Shown: piece after piece, positions 1 through 7,824 of the stretch
Layout: each line of letters opens with the position of its first letter
How positions within the stretch are numbered: the stretch's first letter is position 1
NCBI RefSeq assembly: GCF_007859935.1
Contig: NZ_SJPO01000005.1
Location: 1 to 64,000 of the forward strand
Source: Posidoniimonas polymericola
GTDB taxonomy: Bacteria; Planctomycetota; Planctomycetia; Pirellulales; Lacipirellulaceae
Length of the DNA stretch: 64,000 nt
Direction of reading: 5' to 3'
The notes under the pieces: model-generated
Databases searched by the model: none
What the model was told of the DNA's origin: nothing
Seen by the model: only the letters and a program-made list of their open reading frames with translations
Position numbers and translations under genes: made by a program

Positions 1-1
1 A

Positions 2-70
2 CCGCCTCTAAGGCGACCAAGCCACCGCATCAAGACCAATCTTACTACTGTCAGAGGGTTAACGGCGTAA
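2..70 (+). mobile_element. C-terminal end of an ORF entering from the left, possibly a transposase
   Basis: Plus-strand frame 2 is open from the window edge to a TAA at 68-70 and would encode 22 residues rich in Arg, Lys and Thr (ending TTVRGLTA). The stop falls exactly where the minus-strand esterase gene stops resembling its family. That geometry fits an insertion sequence whose transposase ends within its terminal repeat. The family is not recognised and the other end lies outside the window, so an assembly join or another gene remains possible. Confidence 0.35.
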
Positions 71-885
71 AGTGCCACCCGCCGGGCGTCGACGAGGTCG
101 TCCTGCTCGAGGTAGTCGACCACGCGGCTGACGCCCCACGCCCAGGCAGCGATTGAGCCCCACGCGTCGGGATTGCGGGCAAGCGGGTCGCCCTCGGCGT
201 AGAGGGCCCTCACCCCGTGGGCCGCGGCTGCGGGCGCGTCGACGTCGACGTCGCCGTAGCAGAAGCGGACCAGGCCGAAACCCTGCTCGACGATCTGTTT
301 GGCCGGGACCTTGCCGAACCGGCTCGGCGCGGTCGCCGCCACCCGTTGGTTCGTCTGGCGGTCCCAGGCCCGCCCCACGCGTACCTCAGGGTCGTCGACG
401 ACTTGGTTGTTGGCGATGAAGCCGATCGACATCAGGACCGGCGCGGGCACGGCCGAGCTAGTCGGAGTGTAGATCAACACGTCGACCCACGGCGCAGAGT
501 CGCCTTCCCCAAAGTGGATCGCCACCTGGCGGCGCACGGCGGCGCCGTCGAAGGCAGCCCCGCGGTCCTCGACCACCTCGTACCGCACCTCGGCCGGCTT
601 CCCCGGCGCGTGGCCGAACTGGTAAGATGCGAAGTGCGCATGGATTTCCGCCCGCCGCTCATCCCACCATTGATCGGTGGTGGCGACCCGCTCGCCGCTG
701 TCGGTCGCCAGCGGGTCGGGCAACTCGGTCCCGCCTGCTTTCGAGTCGGTGTAGTTCACGGCGATGCCGGCGACCTCACCGTCCGGGTAGTCGGGCAGCT
801 CAGTGGCTCGGCAGTCGGCTACTACGCCAATCGCCAACGGCAGCAGCGTCGCCGCGAGCGATGCCAGGAAGTGTCGTGTGTTCAT
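71..885 (-). pseudogene. CE15-type glucuronoyl/acetyl-xylan esterase-like gene, 3' end lost
   Basis: The start is ATG at 883-885, followed by a signal peptide (MNTRHFLASLAATLLPLAIG). The protein reads as a secreted alpha/beta hydrolase of the CE15 esterase group. The stretch GSIAAWAWGVSRVVDYLEQ and then DARRVAL is the part that normally leads straight into the catalytic GHSRLGK serine motif. Here, right after VAL (bases 70-78), the reading switches to YAVNPLTVV, which does not fit the family. The nucleophile Ser, the acid and the His are therefore missing. The frame stays open to the window edge, so a run-on protein could be made, but it should have no esterase activity. It lies 29 bp downstream of the GH106 gene on the same strand, so the two were probably co-transcribed. 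Family assignment is by motif recognition only. Confidence 0.6.
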
Positions 886-914
886 GCGGATGAGTTTGTT
901 TGCTTCAAAGAAGG

Positions 915-3900
915 TTAGTGGGGCGACAAGATCCGCACCGGTCCGAGGAGGCCCGACGGCTCTAGCGTGAGCGGTCCAAAACGCAGCGTTTCGCGGGATC
1001 CCGGCAGCACGGGCGCCGCGTCGGGATCGGCGAGGTCGCCGACAATCCGGTTGGTCCACTGGTTGGTGACCTTGATCTCAATGAGGTTTTCGCCCGGCTG
1101 CAGCGAGGCTCCGGCGTCCCATCGGTACGGCGGTTTCCACTGCAGACCTAGTCGGTCTCCGTTGATCCAAACTCTTGCCAGGTCGCGCACGGCGCCCAGG
1201 TCGATTACGGAGCCGTCTGCCAAGGCCGCCGCGTCCGCAGGCAGCGTGAACCGCCCTCGGTAGGTCGCGACGCCGGAGAAGTGCTTCACGCCGGGGTCGT
1301 CTACCTCGGTGAGCGAACGGAGATCGTCCATCACGAAAGTTGGCGGGGCGCCCGAGTTGGGGGCGAATTCTATCTCCCACGGCCCATCGATTGTGGCGAG
1401 CTCTTGCAGCTCTAGCGAACGACGCGCGGGCAGCTCGGTTTCGCCGTCCGTGAAGACGACAAAGAGCGTCTCGTTCCGCTCGAGCTCGAGCCCGACCTGC
1501 GCCCGCCGGTCGGCGGCCACTGCCGGCAGCGACTCGATGGCGCCGGTGTCAGGGCGCCAGAGCTCGGCGTTGGCTCTCGCAGTGCGGAAGCGGGCTTCGA
1601 GTCTGACTGGCGTGTCCGATAGATTGGAAAGGTAGTACAGGTCAGCATTGTCGGTGCGACGGTGCGTCCACGCGATCTCGGCGCCGAGCGGGCCCGACCA
1701 CTCCAGGTCCTCGCGGAGGCCGATCCGGTCGAGGGTCTTGCCGAGCGACCGCCCCCATACCACCACGCCCTGGCCGACGTAGCGGATGGTGCGGCTGGCG
1801 CCGTCGAGGTCGCCCCACAGCGAAGCGGCGAGCGTTTCGAATCGCGAGTCGGCGTCCGGCTGCCCCATCAGGCTCGGCGATCCGACAGGCCGGGGTCCGT
1901 AAATCGTCGCCCCGCGTTCTGCCAGGCTGAGCAGCTTGGCGATGACCTCGGGCCGCATCCGTGGCGCCTTAGGCAGGACGAGCACTCGGTAGCGCATCCC
2001 GTCGGGCAGGACTAGGTCGCCGTTGTCGGCCACGTCGATTCGGCTGAGCAGCGCGTCGACGTTGATGAAGTCGTGCTGGTAGCCAGGCGGCGGCGGCGGC
2101 GACACGCCATCGCCCCAGATCGGCGGCGTCGACGGCGCGCCCTCCGGCAGCAGGTACGCCAAATCAACCACCGCCCTGCCCTGCTGCAGCAGCCAGCAGA
2201 TCCGGGCGAAGTACGCGTTGAGCGGCCGGGCCTGCTCGGCCCAGGTGATGTTGCGGTGCAGGTGCGTGCCGACCATCGCGTTGCAGGGCGGCGTGTCAAG
2301 AGGCTGGTGCGCGGAGGTGTGGTACACCAGCCGGTTGATGCCCAGCGACAGCCAATAGTCCGCGACCCGTTTGAGCGTGAACGGCGACTCGTAGCGGCCG
2401 CCGGTGAAGGCCTCGGCGGCGATGATTGGCTTGCCGTACGCGTGAGCGGCCGAGGCGGCGCCGCGGACGTCCTGCTCGTACATCAGCCTGGGGTGCAGGT
2501 CCCGCACCCAGAACTCGCCCATCGGGATGTCGACCCGGCTCTTGTTGAGCAGCGTGTCCTCGAGGGTCTCGAGCGACACGCCGGAGGCCTCGGAGTAGAG
2601 CCGCAGGCCGTCGGCCTGGAGCCGCTCCTGCAGCACCCCGTAGTGGTGCTCGGCGAACAGGTCGGCCAGCGTGCGGCGGAAGTCCCACAGGAACCGGTCG
2701 CTGGTCTCGGCGTCGCCCACAACGCGGCCCACCAGCACGGGCAGGTAGGGAGTTGGGTCGTAGCCGCGGAGCCGCTCAAACTCTTGCGGAAGTCGGTCGG
2801 TCCAGTTCTGGGCGCCCGCCTCCCAGCTGTCGACCAGCCAGTGGCTCAGCCGCGTGCCGTAGAGGTCGCCGACCGCCTGCCTGAGGATCGCGGAGTACGC
2901 GTCGTAGTAATCGTTGACCGCCTGCCGGCTGAGCTTGTCGACCTCGTAGCCGCGCCCCGCCGGTGCGGCGGGCCGGTTGCGGGCGCCGGTCAGCGAGTAG
3001 CCCAGCCGCAGCACGGTCCAATCCCCTTGCGGCGGGTCCCAGGCGAGCGTGCCATCCGCTTGCAGCCGGTCGGTGAGGTCAAGAACTTGAGCCGGGTCGA
3101 CCGCGCCGTCGGGCCCGATCGGCTGGGTCGCGACACTGTCGTACTGGAACAGGTGTCGGAAGCCGGCCTTCTCCTCCCAGCGGTGCACCCGGGCGCCGCG
3201 GTCGAGCCGCCACTCGCACAGCGAGTAACGCTCGGCCGCGGTCGGGCGGGCTTCGCTCATAGTCTCCGCGGGGCGGATGGGCGCCCCCGTCAGATCGAGC
3301 CGGAACCGCCGGGCGGTCGTCGGCGGCACGGCGAACGTGCGGACGCGGCACTGCCGGTAGAGCTGCGGGCCCGGCAGCGTGAGCAGCGTGCGGTAATGCT
3401 CACCATCGTCGCTGGCGAGGACCCGCCCGACAGGGATGCCGCCGCGACCCGCGACGGTGATCGCCCGGATGGTTACGGGTTGATCGAACTGCTGCTCGAC
3501 CCACGCCTCGGCCGTGCCCTGCGCGTCGATCTCCAGAGACGCCGCGTAGCTCGCGTCGTGCGGCAGGCCGGCGTCCTGCTGCCGGTCGCTTGTGACGACC
3601 CGGGCCGGCTCCAAGGGCCCGCCACGATCCGCCGTCGGCGTTGGGTAGGCGATCACGCGAGTGTCGCGGTAGAAGCCGGGACGGCTCGCGGCGAGGTCCT
3701 GAAACTCGCCCTCCGAAGTAGGGGGCAGCGGCAACGCGATCGGCCGGTCGGCCCCGGCGGTCACCTGAACCTCGCTCCAGACAAGCTTCTTCATCGCCTG
3801 TTCTGGCTTCACCCACGGACCGCCGGTCATGCTCCAGCCGGGCGAGCTAAACACCGCCATCTCGAGCCCCAGCCGGTCGGCCTCGCGGGCCGCTTTGCGA

Positions 3901-4202
3901 ACGGCAGAGAGCCACGTGGCCGACCCGAACTCGACCGCCGGCTCGACCGACTGCCCGCCGCCCAGGTTCACGTCGGCCAGCTGGAAGCCGGCGATGCCCG
4001 CCCGCTTCATCCACTCAAGGTCTTTGGTGATCCCTTCTTCGGTCACCGCCCCCTTGGTCCAGTGCCACCAGGTCCGCGGCCACGCCTCCGACGGTGGCTC
4101 GGCAAAGCTGCTGCGCAGGTCGGCGAGCTCGCTGGCTCCGCCCGTCAGGCACGCACCGGCCAGGGCCGAGCAGAGAAGCACAAGCTTGGTGAGTCGAGCC
4201 AT
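915..4202 (-). CDS. Secreted GH106-type alpha-L-rhamnosidase
   Basis: A 1095-residue protein beginning MARLTKLVLLCSALAG, a signal peptide. This start is preferred because the frame upstream is low-complexity and lacks export features. The N-terminal motif PRTWWHWTKGAVTEEGITKD, followed by LEWMKRAGIAGFQLADV, is typical of GH106-like glycosidases, as is VDSWEAGAQNWTD in the centre. The last 170 residues form a galactose-binding-like domain (WINGDRLGLQWKPPYRWD, PGENLIEIKVTNQWTNR) also seen in this family. The expected activity is release of terminal L-rhamnose from pectin-like or other rhamnose-bearing glycans, outside the cytoplasm. It lies just upstream of the broken esterase and diverges from the isomerase gene across a 206-bp gap. 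Substrate and exact family boundary cannot be fixed from sequence alone. Confidence 0.8.
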   Translation of the reverse strand: MARLTKLVLLCSALAGACLTGGASELADLRSSFAEPPSEAWPRTWWHWTKGAVTEEGITKDLEWMKRAGIAGFQLADVNLGGGQSVEPAVEFGSATWLSAVRKAAREADRLGLEMAVFSSPGWSMTGGPWVKPEQAMKKLVWSEVQVTAGADRPIALPLPPTSEGEFQDLAASRPGFYRDTRVIAYPTPTADRGGPLEPARVVTSDRQQDAGLPHDASYAASLEIDAQGTAEAWVEQQFDQPVTIRAITVAGRGGIPVGRVLASDDGEHYRTLLTLPGPQLYRQCRVRTFAVPPTTARRFRLDLTGAPIRPAETMSEARPTAAERYSLCEWRLDRGARVHRWEEKAGFRHLFQYDSVATQPIGPDGAVDPAQVLDLTDRLQADGTLAWDPPQGDWTVLRLGYSLTGARNRPAAPAGRGYEVDKLSRQAVNDYYDAYSAILRQAVGDLYGTRLSHWLVDSWEAGAQNWTDRLPQEFERLRGYDPTPYLPVLVGRVVGDAETSDRFLWDFRRTLADLFAEHHYGVLQERLQADGLRLYSEASGVSLETLEDTLLNKSRVDIPMGEFWVRDLHPRLMYEQDVRGAASAAHAYGKPIIAAEAFTGGRYESPFTLKRVADYWLSLGINRLVYHTSAHQPLDTPPCNAMVGTHLHRNITWAEQARPLNAYFARICWLLQQGRAVVDLAYLLPEGAPSTPPIWGDGVSPPPPPGYQHDFINVDALLSRIDVADNGDLVLPDGMRYRVLVLPKAPRMRPEVIAKLLSLAERGATIYGPRPVGSPSLMGQPDADSRFETLAASLWGDLDGASRTIRYVGQGVVVWGRSLGKTLDRIGLREDLEWSGPLGAEIAWTHRRTDNADLYYLSNLSDTPVRLEARFRTARANAELWRPDTGAIESLPAVAADRRAQVGLELERNETLFVVFTDGETELPARRSLELQELATIDGPWEIEFAPNSGAPPTFVMDDLRSLTEVDDPGVKHFSGVATYRGRFTLPADAAALADGSVIDLGAVRDLARVWINGDRLGLQWKPPYRWDAGASLQPGENLIEIKVTNQWTNRIVGDLADPDAAPVLPGSRETLRFGPLTLEPSGLLGPVRILSPH

Positions 4203-4408
4203 CGATGAGACCCAGCGGACCGGATGAGAAGAGGGGGCGGACGCCGCGAACGAGACAAGATCGTAACACACCACCCGCGCGGGTGCCGAATCGCACCGTC
4301 GGTTAGAGGCGTCCAAGCGTCGTGTCTCAAAAGCGACTTGAGCGTCGGGCGGGTGGTCCCTACGTTGCAGGTTTCTCTTCCCAGCCACGCCCGCCAAGGA
4401 ACGCCGCC

Positions 4409-5299
4409 TTGCAATCGACTTCTCGCCGCCAGTTCCTCGCCACCATGACGTCGGCGGCCGCGTTCGCAACGGCGCCGTCGGTCTTCGCCGCCGACTCCAC
4501 GACGCCTCGGTACCAGATCGGCGTGTGCGACTGGATGATCCTGAAGCGTCAGAAGCTCGGCGCGTTCCCCCTGGCCGAGGAGATCGGGGCCGACGGCCTG
4601 GAACTCGACATGGGCGGGCTCGGCGACCGGCCGACCTTCGACAGCAAACTCAACGACGAGGCGGGCCGTGAGCCCTTCCGGCAGGCGGCCGCGCAGCACC
4701 ACCTGCGGATCTGCTCGATCGCGATGTCGGGGTTCTACGCGCAGTCGTTCGCCGAGCGTCCCACATACCGCCGCATGGTCGGCGACGCGATCCGCACCGC
4801 CGAGGCGTTCGGGGTCACCAACACGTTCCTGCCGCTCGGCGTGAAGGGCGACCTCGTCCAGCGCCCCGAGCTCCGCCCGGCGATCGTCGGCCGCCTGCAG
4901 GAGTTAGCGCCGCTAGCCGAGCAGGCGGGCGTGGTGCTCGGGCTCGAGTCCGCGCTGGACGCCGAGGGCGAGCGGCGGCTCCTCGAAGACGTCGGCTCGC
5001 CGGCGGTGAAGATCTACTTCAACTTTTCCAACCCGCTGCAGGCGGGCCGCGACCTGATTGGCGAGCTCCGCACGCTCGGCGCCGCACGCATAAGCCAGAT
5101 CCACGCCACCGACCAGGACGGCGTCTGGCTCCAGAACAACGACCGTCTCGACATGCATCAGGTCCGCGCTACCCTCGACGAGCTCGATTGGCAGGGCTGG
5201 CTGGTAATCGAGCGTTCCCGCGACGCCAACGACCCGCGCAACGTGCGGCGGAACTTCTCAGCCAACGTCCGCTACCTGAAATCGGTCTTTCAGTCGTAG
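4409..5299 (+). CDS. Tat-exported sugar phosphate isomerase/epimerase-like TIM-barrel protein
   Basis: A TTG start at 4409 is chosen because AAGGA (4396-4400) sits eight bases upstream and the protein then opens with a Tat signal (SRRQFLATMTSAAAFATAPS). An upstream ATG-type extension would push the twin arginine about 60 residues in. The mature part begins YQIGVCDWMILKRQKLGAFP, followed by EIGADGLELDMGG, the pattern of xylose-isomerase-like TIM-barrel proteins (AP endonuclease 2 family). Metal-site candidates include the Glu in GLESALDAEGE and the final VIERSRD. Its role is probably isomerisation or epimerisation of a sugar released by neighbouring hydrolases, but members of this family are often catalytically uncharacterised. 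296 residues. Confidence 0.75.
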   Translation: MQSTSRRQFLATMTSAAAFATAPSVFAADSTTPRYQIGVCDWMILKRQKLGAFPLAEEIGADGLELDMGGLGDRPTFDSKLNDEAGREPFRQAAAQHHLRICSIAMSGFYAQSFAERPTYRRMVGDAIRTAEAFGVTNTFLPLGVKGDLVQRPELRPAIVGRLQELAPLAEQAGVVLGLESALDAEGERRLLEDVGSPAVKIYFNFSNPLQAGRDLIGELRTLGAARISQIHATDQDGVWLQNNDRLDMHQVRATLDELDWQGWLVIERSRDANDPRNVRRNFSANVRYLKSVFQS

Positions 5300-5320
5300 C
5301 AGGCAGCGGCCGGCGGCGTC

Positions 5321-5695
5321 CTAGGCTCTGCGCCGCCGGCGTTTGCCCTTCTTCTTCGGCCCACGGCAGGCGTCGCGTGCGGCCCGCGCGTAGACACGGT
5401 CGAGCCGCACCAGCTGGCAGCCGCGCACGTCCAGTGTGCGGTGCTGACCGCACGGCCGCTTGACCAGCACGAACGGCAGGCAGATCGACCGCACGCGGAG
5501 CGGCGTGCCCGGCTCCTGCGAGCGGATCACAATCCGCACCGGCTGGTCCGGCGGCAGCAGCGAAGGGTCGGCGTTCCAGCAGAACGAGCCGACTTCCACT
5601 ACCTCGTTCAGCACGGCCACGTACTCTCCCACGCGGAGCTCCTCCGGAGCCAGCGTCTTGGCGAGCGTGGGCGTGTTGGCTTTGGTCGTGAGCAC
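5321..5695 (-). CDS. Small hypothetical protein with a basic Lys/Arg tail
   Basis: The 124-residue reading has clear protein character: LRVGEYVAVLNEVVEVGSF, then LPPDQPVRIVIRSQ, ICLPFVLVKRPCGQHRTLDV and a C-terminal tail GPKKKGKRRRRRA. A GTG at 5693-5695 (VLTTKANTPT) is taken as the start. No catalytic motif, signal peptide or membrane segment is visible; the tail could bind nucleic acid. It resembles small conserved hypotheticals seen in planctomycetes, but no function can be given. It converges on the isomerase gene, 21 bp away. Frame and strand are moderately secure; the start is uncertain. Confidence 0.55.
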   Translation of the reverse strand: MLTTKANTPTLAKTLAPEELRVGEYVAVLNEVVEVGSFCWNADPSLLPPDQPVRIVIRSQEPGTPLRVRSICLPFVLVKRPCGQHRTLDVRGCQLVRLDRVYARAARDACRGPKKKGKRRRRRA

Positions 5696-5863
5696 GGCAA
5701 TGACCCAACGAGCGGCGCGGCGCCGCCCCTCCGAGGGCGGCCGATTCAACGCTAGGACGTTCAGCCCGGGGAAAGGTTCGCGGGCCGGACCGACGGCGCC
5801 TTCCCGACGCCCGCCCGAGCGGTAGACTTGCGGGGGTCGATCATTCCCCCCGGAGCAACCGCC

Positions 5864-6712
5864 GTGGCATTCACCACCCTCCTCTCCCCCGCCGACGCCG
5901 CGGCCGGCGTCGGCCGTGCTGATTGGGTCTTCGTCGACTGCCGGTTCGCCCTGGCGGACCCCGAGGCGGGGCGCAACCGCTACGCGCAGGGGCACATCCC
6001 CGGTGCGGTCTACGCGCACCTCGACGACGACCTGTCGTCGCCGATCGCAGAAACCTCGGGCCGCCATCCGCTGCCGACCCCCGAGGAGTTGGCCGCAAAG
6101 CTCGGTAACTGGGGAATCGGCCAGGGGGTGCAGGTCGTCGCCTACGACGACGCGGGCGGCGCGTTCGCGGCGCGGCTCTGGTGGCTGCTGAAGTGGCTTG
6201 GCCACGAGCTCGCCGCGGTGCTCGACGGCGGCTACCCCGCCTGGCAGGCAGCCAGTCTGCCGACGTCGACCGAGCCGGCCCGACCCGCGCCGGCAATGTT
6301 TGCCGCCCAACCCGACAACGCCCTCTGGCTCGACGCGGCGGCGGTCCAGAAGGCGGTCGATTCGGGCGGAGCCGCCCTGCTCGACGCCCGCGGGGCCGCC
6401 AGGTACCGCGGCGACGAAGAACCGGTCGACCCGGTGGCGGGCCACGTGCCAGGGGCGATCAACACGCCGTTTGCCGAGAACCTCACCGCTGACGGGGCGA
6501 TGCGTCCCGCCGAGGAGTTGCACGCCCGCTTCGCACCGATCGCTGCCGGCACCGGCGAAGGGGGCGTGGTTCACATGTGCGGCTCGGGCGTGACCGCCTG
6601 CCACAACGCGCTGGCCATGGCGGCGGTTGGCCTGCCGATGGGGCGTCTGTACGCCGGCTCATGGAGCGAATGGATCCGCGACCCCGACCGGCCGGTGGCC
6701 AAGGGGTCCTGA
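5864..6712 (+). CDS. Two-domain rhodanese sulfurtransferase
   Basis: The start is GTG at 5864, with GGAG at 5852-5855. The 282-residue product has two tandem rhodanese domains. The first (about 1-130) contains FVDCRFALADPEAGRNRYAQ followed by GHIPGAVYAHLD, but its catalytic position has Asp in YDDAGG. The second (about 150-282) has LLDARGAARYRGDEEP, GHVPGAINTPF and the active loop CGSGVTA, with catalytic Cys at about residue 239. This is the layout of thiosulfate/3-mercaptopyruvate sulfurtransferases. The protein has no signal peptide and should be cytoplasmic, transferring sulfane sulfur to thiol or cyanide acceptors. It stands between two glycan-related clusters with no obvious functional link to them. 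Confidence 0.9.
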   Translation: MAFTTLLSPADAAAGVGRADWVFVDCRFALADPEAGRNRYAQGHIPGAVYAHLDDDLSSPIAETSGRHPLPTPEELAAKLGNWGIGQGVQVVAYDDAGGAFAARLWWLLKWLGHELAAVLDGGYPAWQAASLPTSTEPARPAPAMFAAQPDNALWLDAAAVQKAVDSGGAALLDARGAARYRGDEEPVDPVAGHVPGAINTPFAENLTADGAMRPAEELHARFAPIAAGTGEGGVVHMCGSGVTACHNALAMAAVGLPMGRLYAGSWSEWIRDPDRPVAKGS

Positions 6713-6728
6713 GCGACGGGCAACTAGC

Positions 6729-7676
6729 CTACTTGGCCGTGAGCCGCTCGTACATCGCCGCCAGCTGGTCCTGGCTCCGCTGGCCGTCGTGCAACACGAC
6801 CAGGTAGCGGAGCTTGAACGAACCGCCCGGCTGAAGGGTGACCGGTCCTTGTGGGGCGAGGTCGCTCGCCGGGAAGTGCCGTACGCCAAACGGGTTGGCG
6901 GCGAACAGGCCGTAGGTGCGGACGTGCCACAGGCAGGGGTCGTGGTCGCTATCCGGGCAGCTGAAGATGGCGATGCCCGACTGCTTGCCGTCGGCGGGAC
7001 CTGAGTAGTCGACCCAGTTGGCGGCGCGGCCCCACGCCTCGCTGTCCTGCTGACCTGCGCTATTGACGATGTGCCCGCCCTGCTTGGCGTCGACCTTCAT
7101 CGTGCCCGCGACCCGCACGGCGAACGCGCCCTCCTTGGTGTCGCCAAAGGTGACCGGCTGGTCCCCGGCGATGAGTTCGATCGTGCAGTCGATCAGCCGC
7201 ACGCCCGACTCTGGCGCCGAGAAGCAGAACGAGCGGCGGTCGGTGCACTGCGATTCGCCGCCCGCCAGCCAATCGTTGCGGGTGACGATCGTCGCGACCT
7301 GGCCGTCGCTCTCGAGGGTCTCAAACCCCTCGTGCTTGATGAGGCAGCCGTCGTCCCCCTTGGGCTCTAGCCAGAAGTCGGCGTCGTTGACGATGCCGTG
7401 GGCGAACCACAGCGAGCGGTGATGCGGGTGGTCATCACGCTCGTCGGCGCCGCGTTCGCCGAGCGGGTAGGACCGCGTCAAGCGGTTCCCCTGGGGACCG
7501 ACCAGCGGCCAGATGGCGGGCTGGTGGCCGGACCGGGTCAGGTACTCGGCGAACAGCTCACCGTCGACCTCGACAACAGCCCCGGCGTCCGATGGCTTCA
7601 CGGTCAGCTCACCGCATGCCGGAGTCACGACCGCCGCGAGCAGAACAACAGACAACACCAGACCGTGGGGCTTCAT
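6729..7676 (-). CDS. Secreted DUF6807 (PmoA-like) protein
   Basis: A 315-residue protein with a signal peptide (MKPHGLVLSVVLLAAVVTPA). The features GNRLTRSYPLG, DHPHHRSLWFAHG and the C-terminal PGGSFKLRYLVVLHDG match the DUF6807/PmoA-like family, which is abundant in planctomycetes next to carbohydrate-active enzymes. The fold is thought to be galactose-mutarotase-like, so sugar binding or an unrecognised glycosidase/lyase role is plausible; the conserved DHPHHRS cluster may bind metal or substrate. It lies 148 bp downstream of the FecR gene on the same strand and may be transcribed with the sigma/FecR pair. The biochemical function is unknown. Confidence 0.8.
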   Translation of the reverse strand: MKPHGLVLSVVLLAAVVTPACGELTVKPSDAGAVVEVDGELFAEYLTRSGHQPAIWPLVGPQGNRLTRSYPLGERGADERDDHPHHRSLWFAHGIVNDADFWLEPKGDDGCLIKHEGFETLESDGQVATIVTRNDWLAGGESQCTDRRSFCFSAPESGVRLIDCTIELIAGDQPVTFGDTKEGAFAVRVAGTMKVDAKQGGHIVNSAGQQDSEAWGRAANWVDYSGPADGKQSGIAIFSCPDSDHDPCLWHVRTYGLFAANPFGVRHFPASDLAPQGPVTLQPGGSFKLRYLVVLHDGQRSQDQLAAMYERLTAK

Positions 7677-7824
7677 CGACGCATCCTGTAGGGGTTCGCT
7701 GCGTGGGCCAGCGGCCGCCTGTGCGGGCAGCCCCCCATAGGATACTCACGCGGCAAGTCGTGCCGCTAGGATTGCAGAATTGGGCCGCCAGAGTGCGGAT
7801 GATTGGCTTGCGGGCAGACGGCTG

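Noticed and set aside
2073..4208. 711-codon open frame opposite the GH106 gene
   Set aside because: Translation is Arg/Val/Gly-rich with no motifs; the minus strand has clear glycosidase features over the same bases. High GC makes such antisense frames common.
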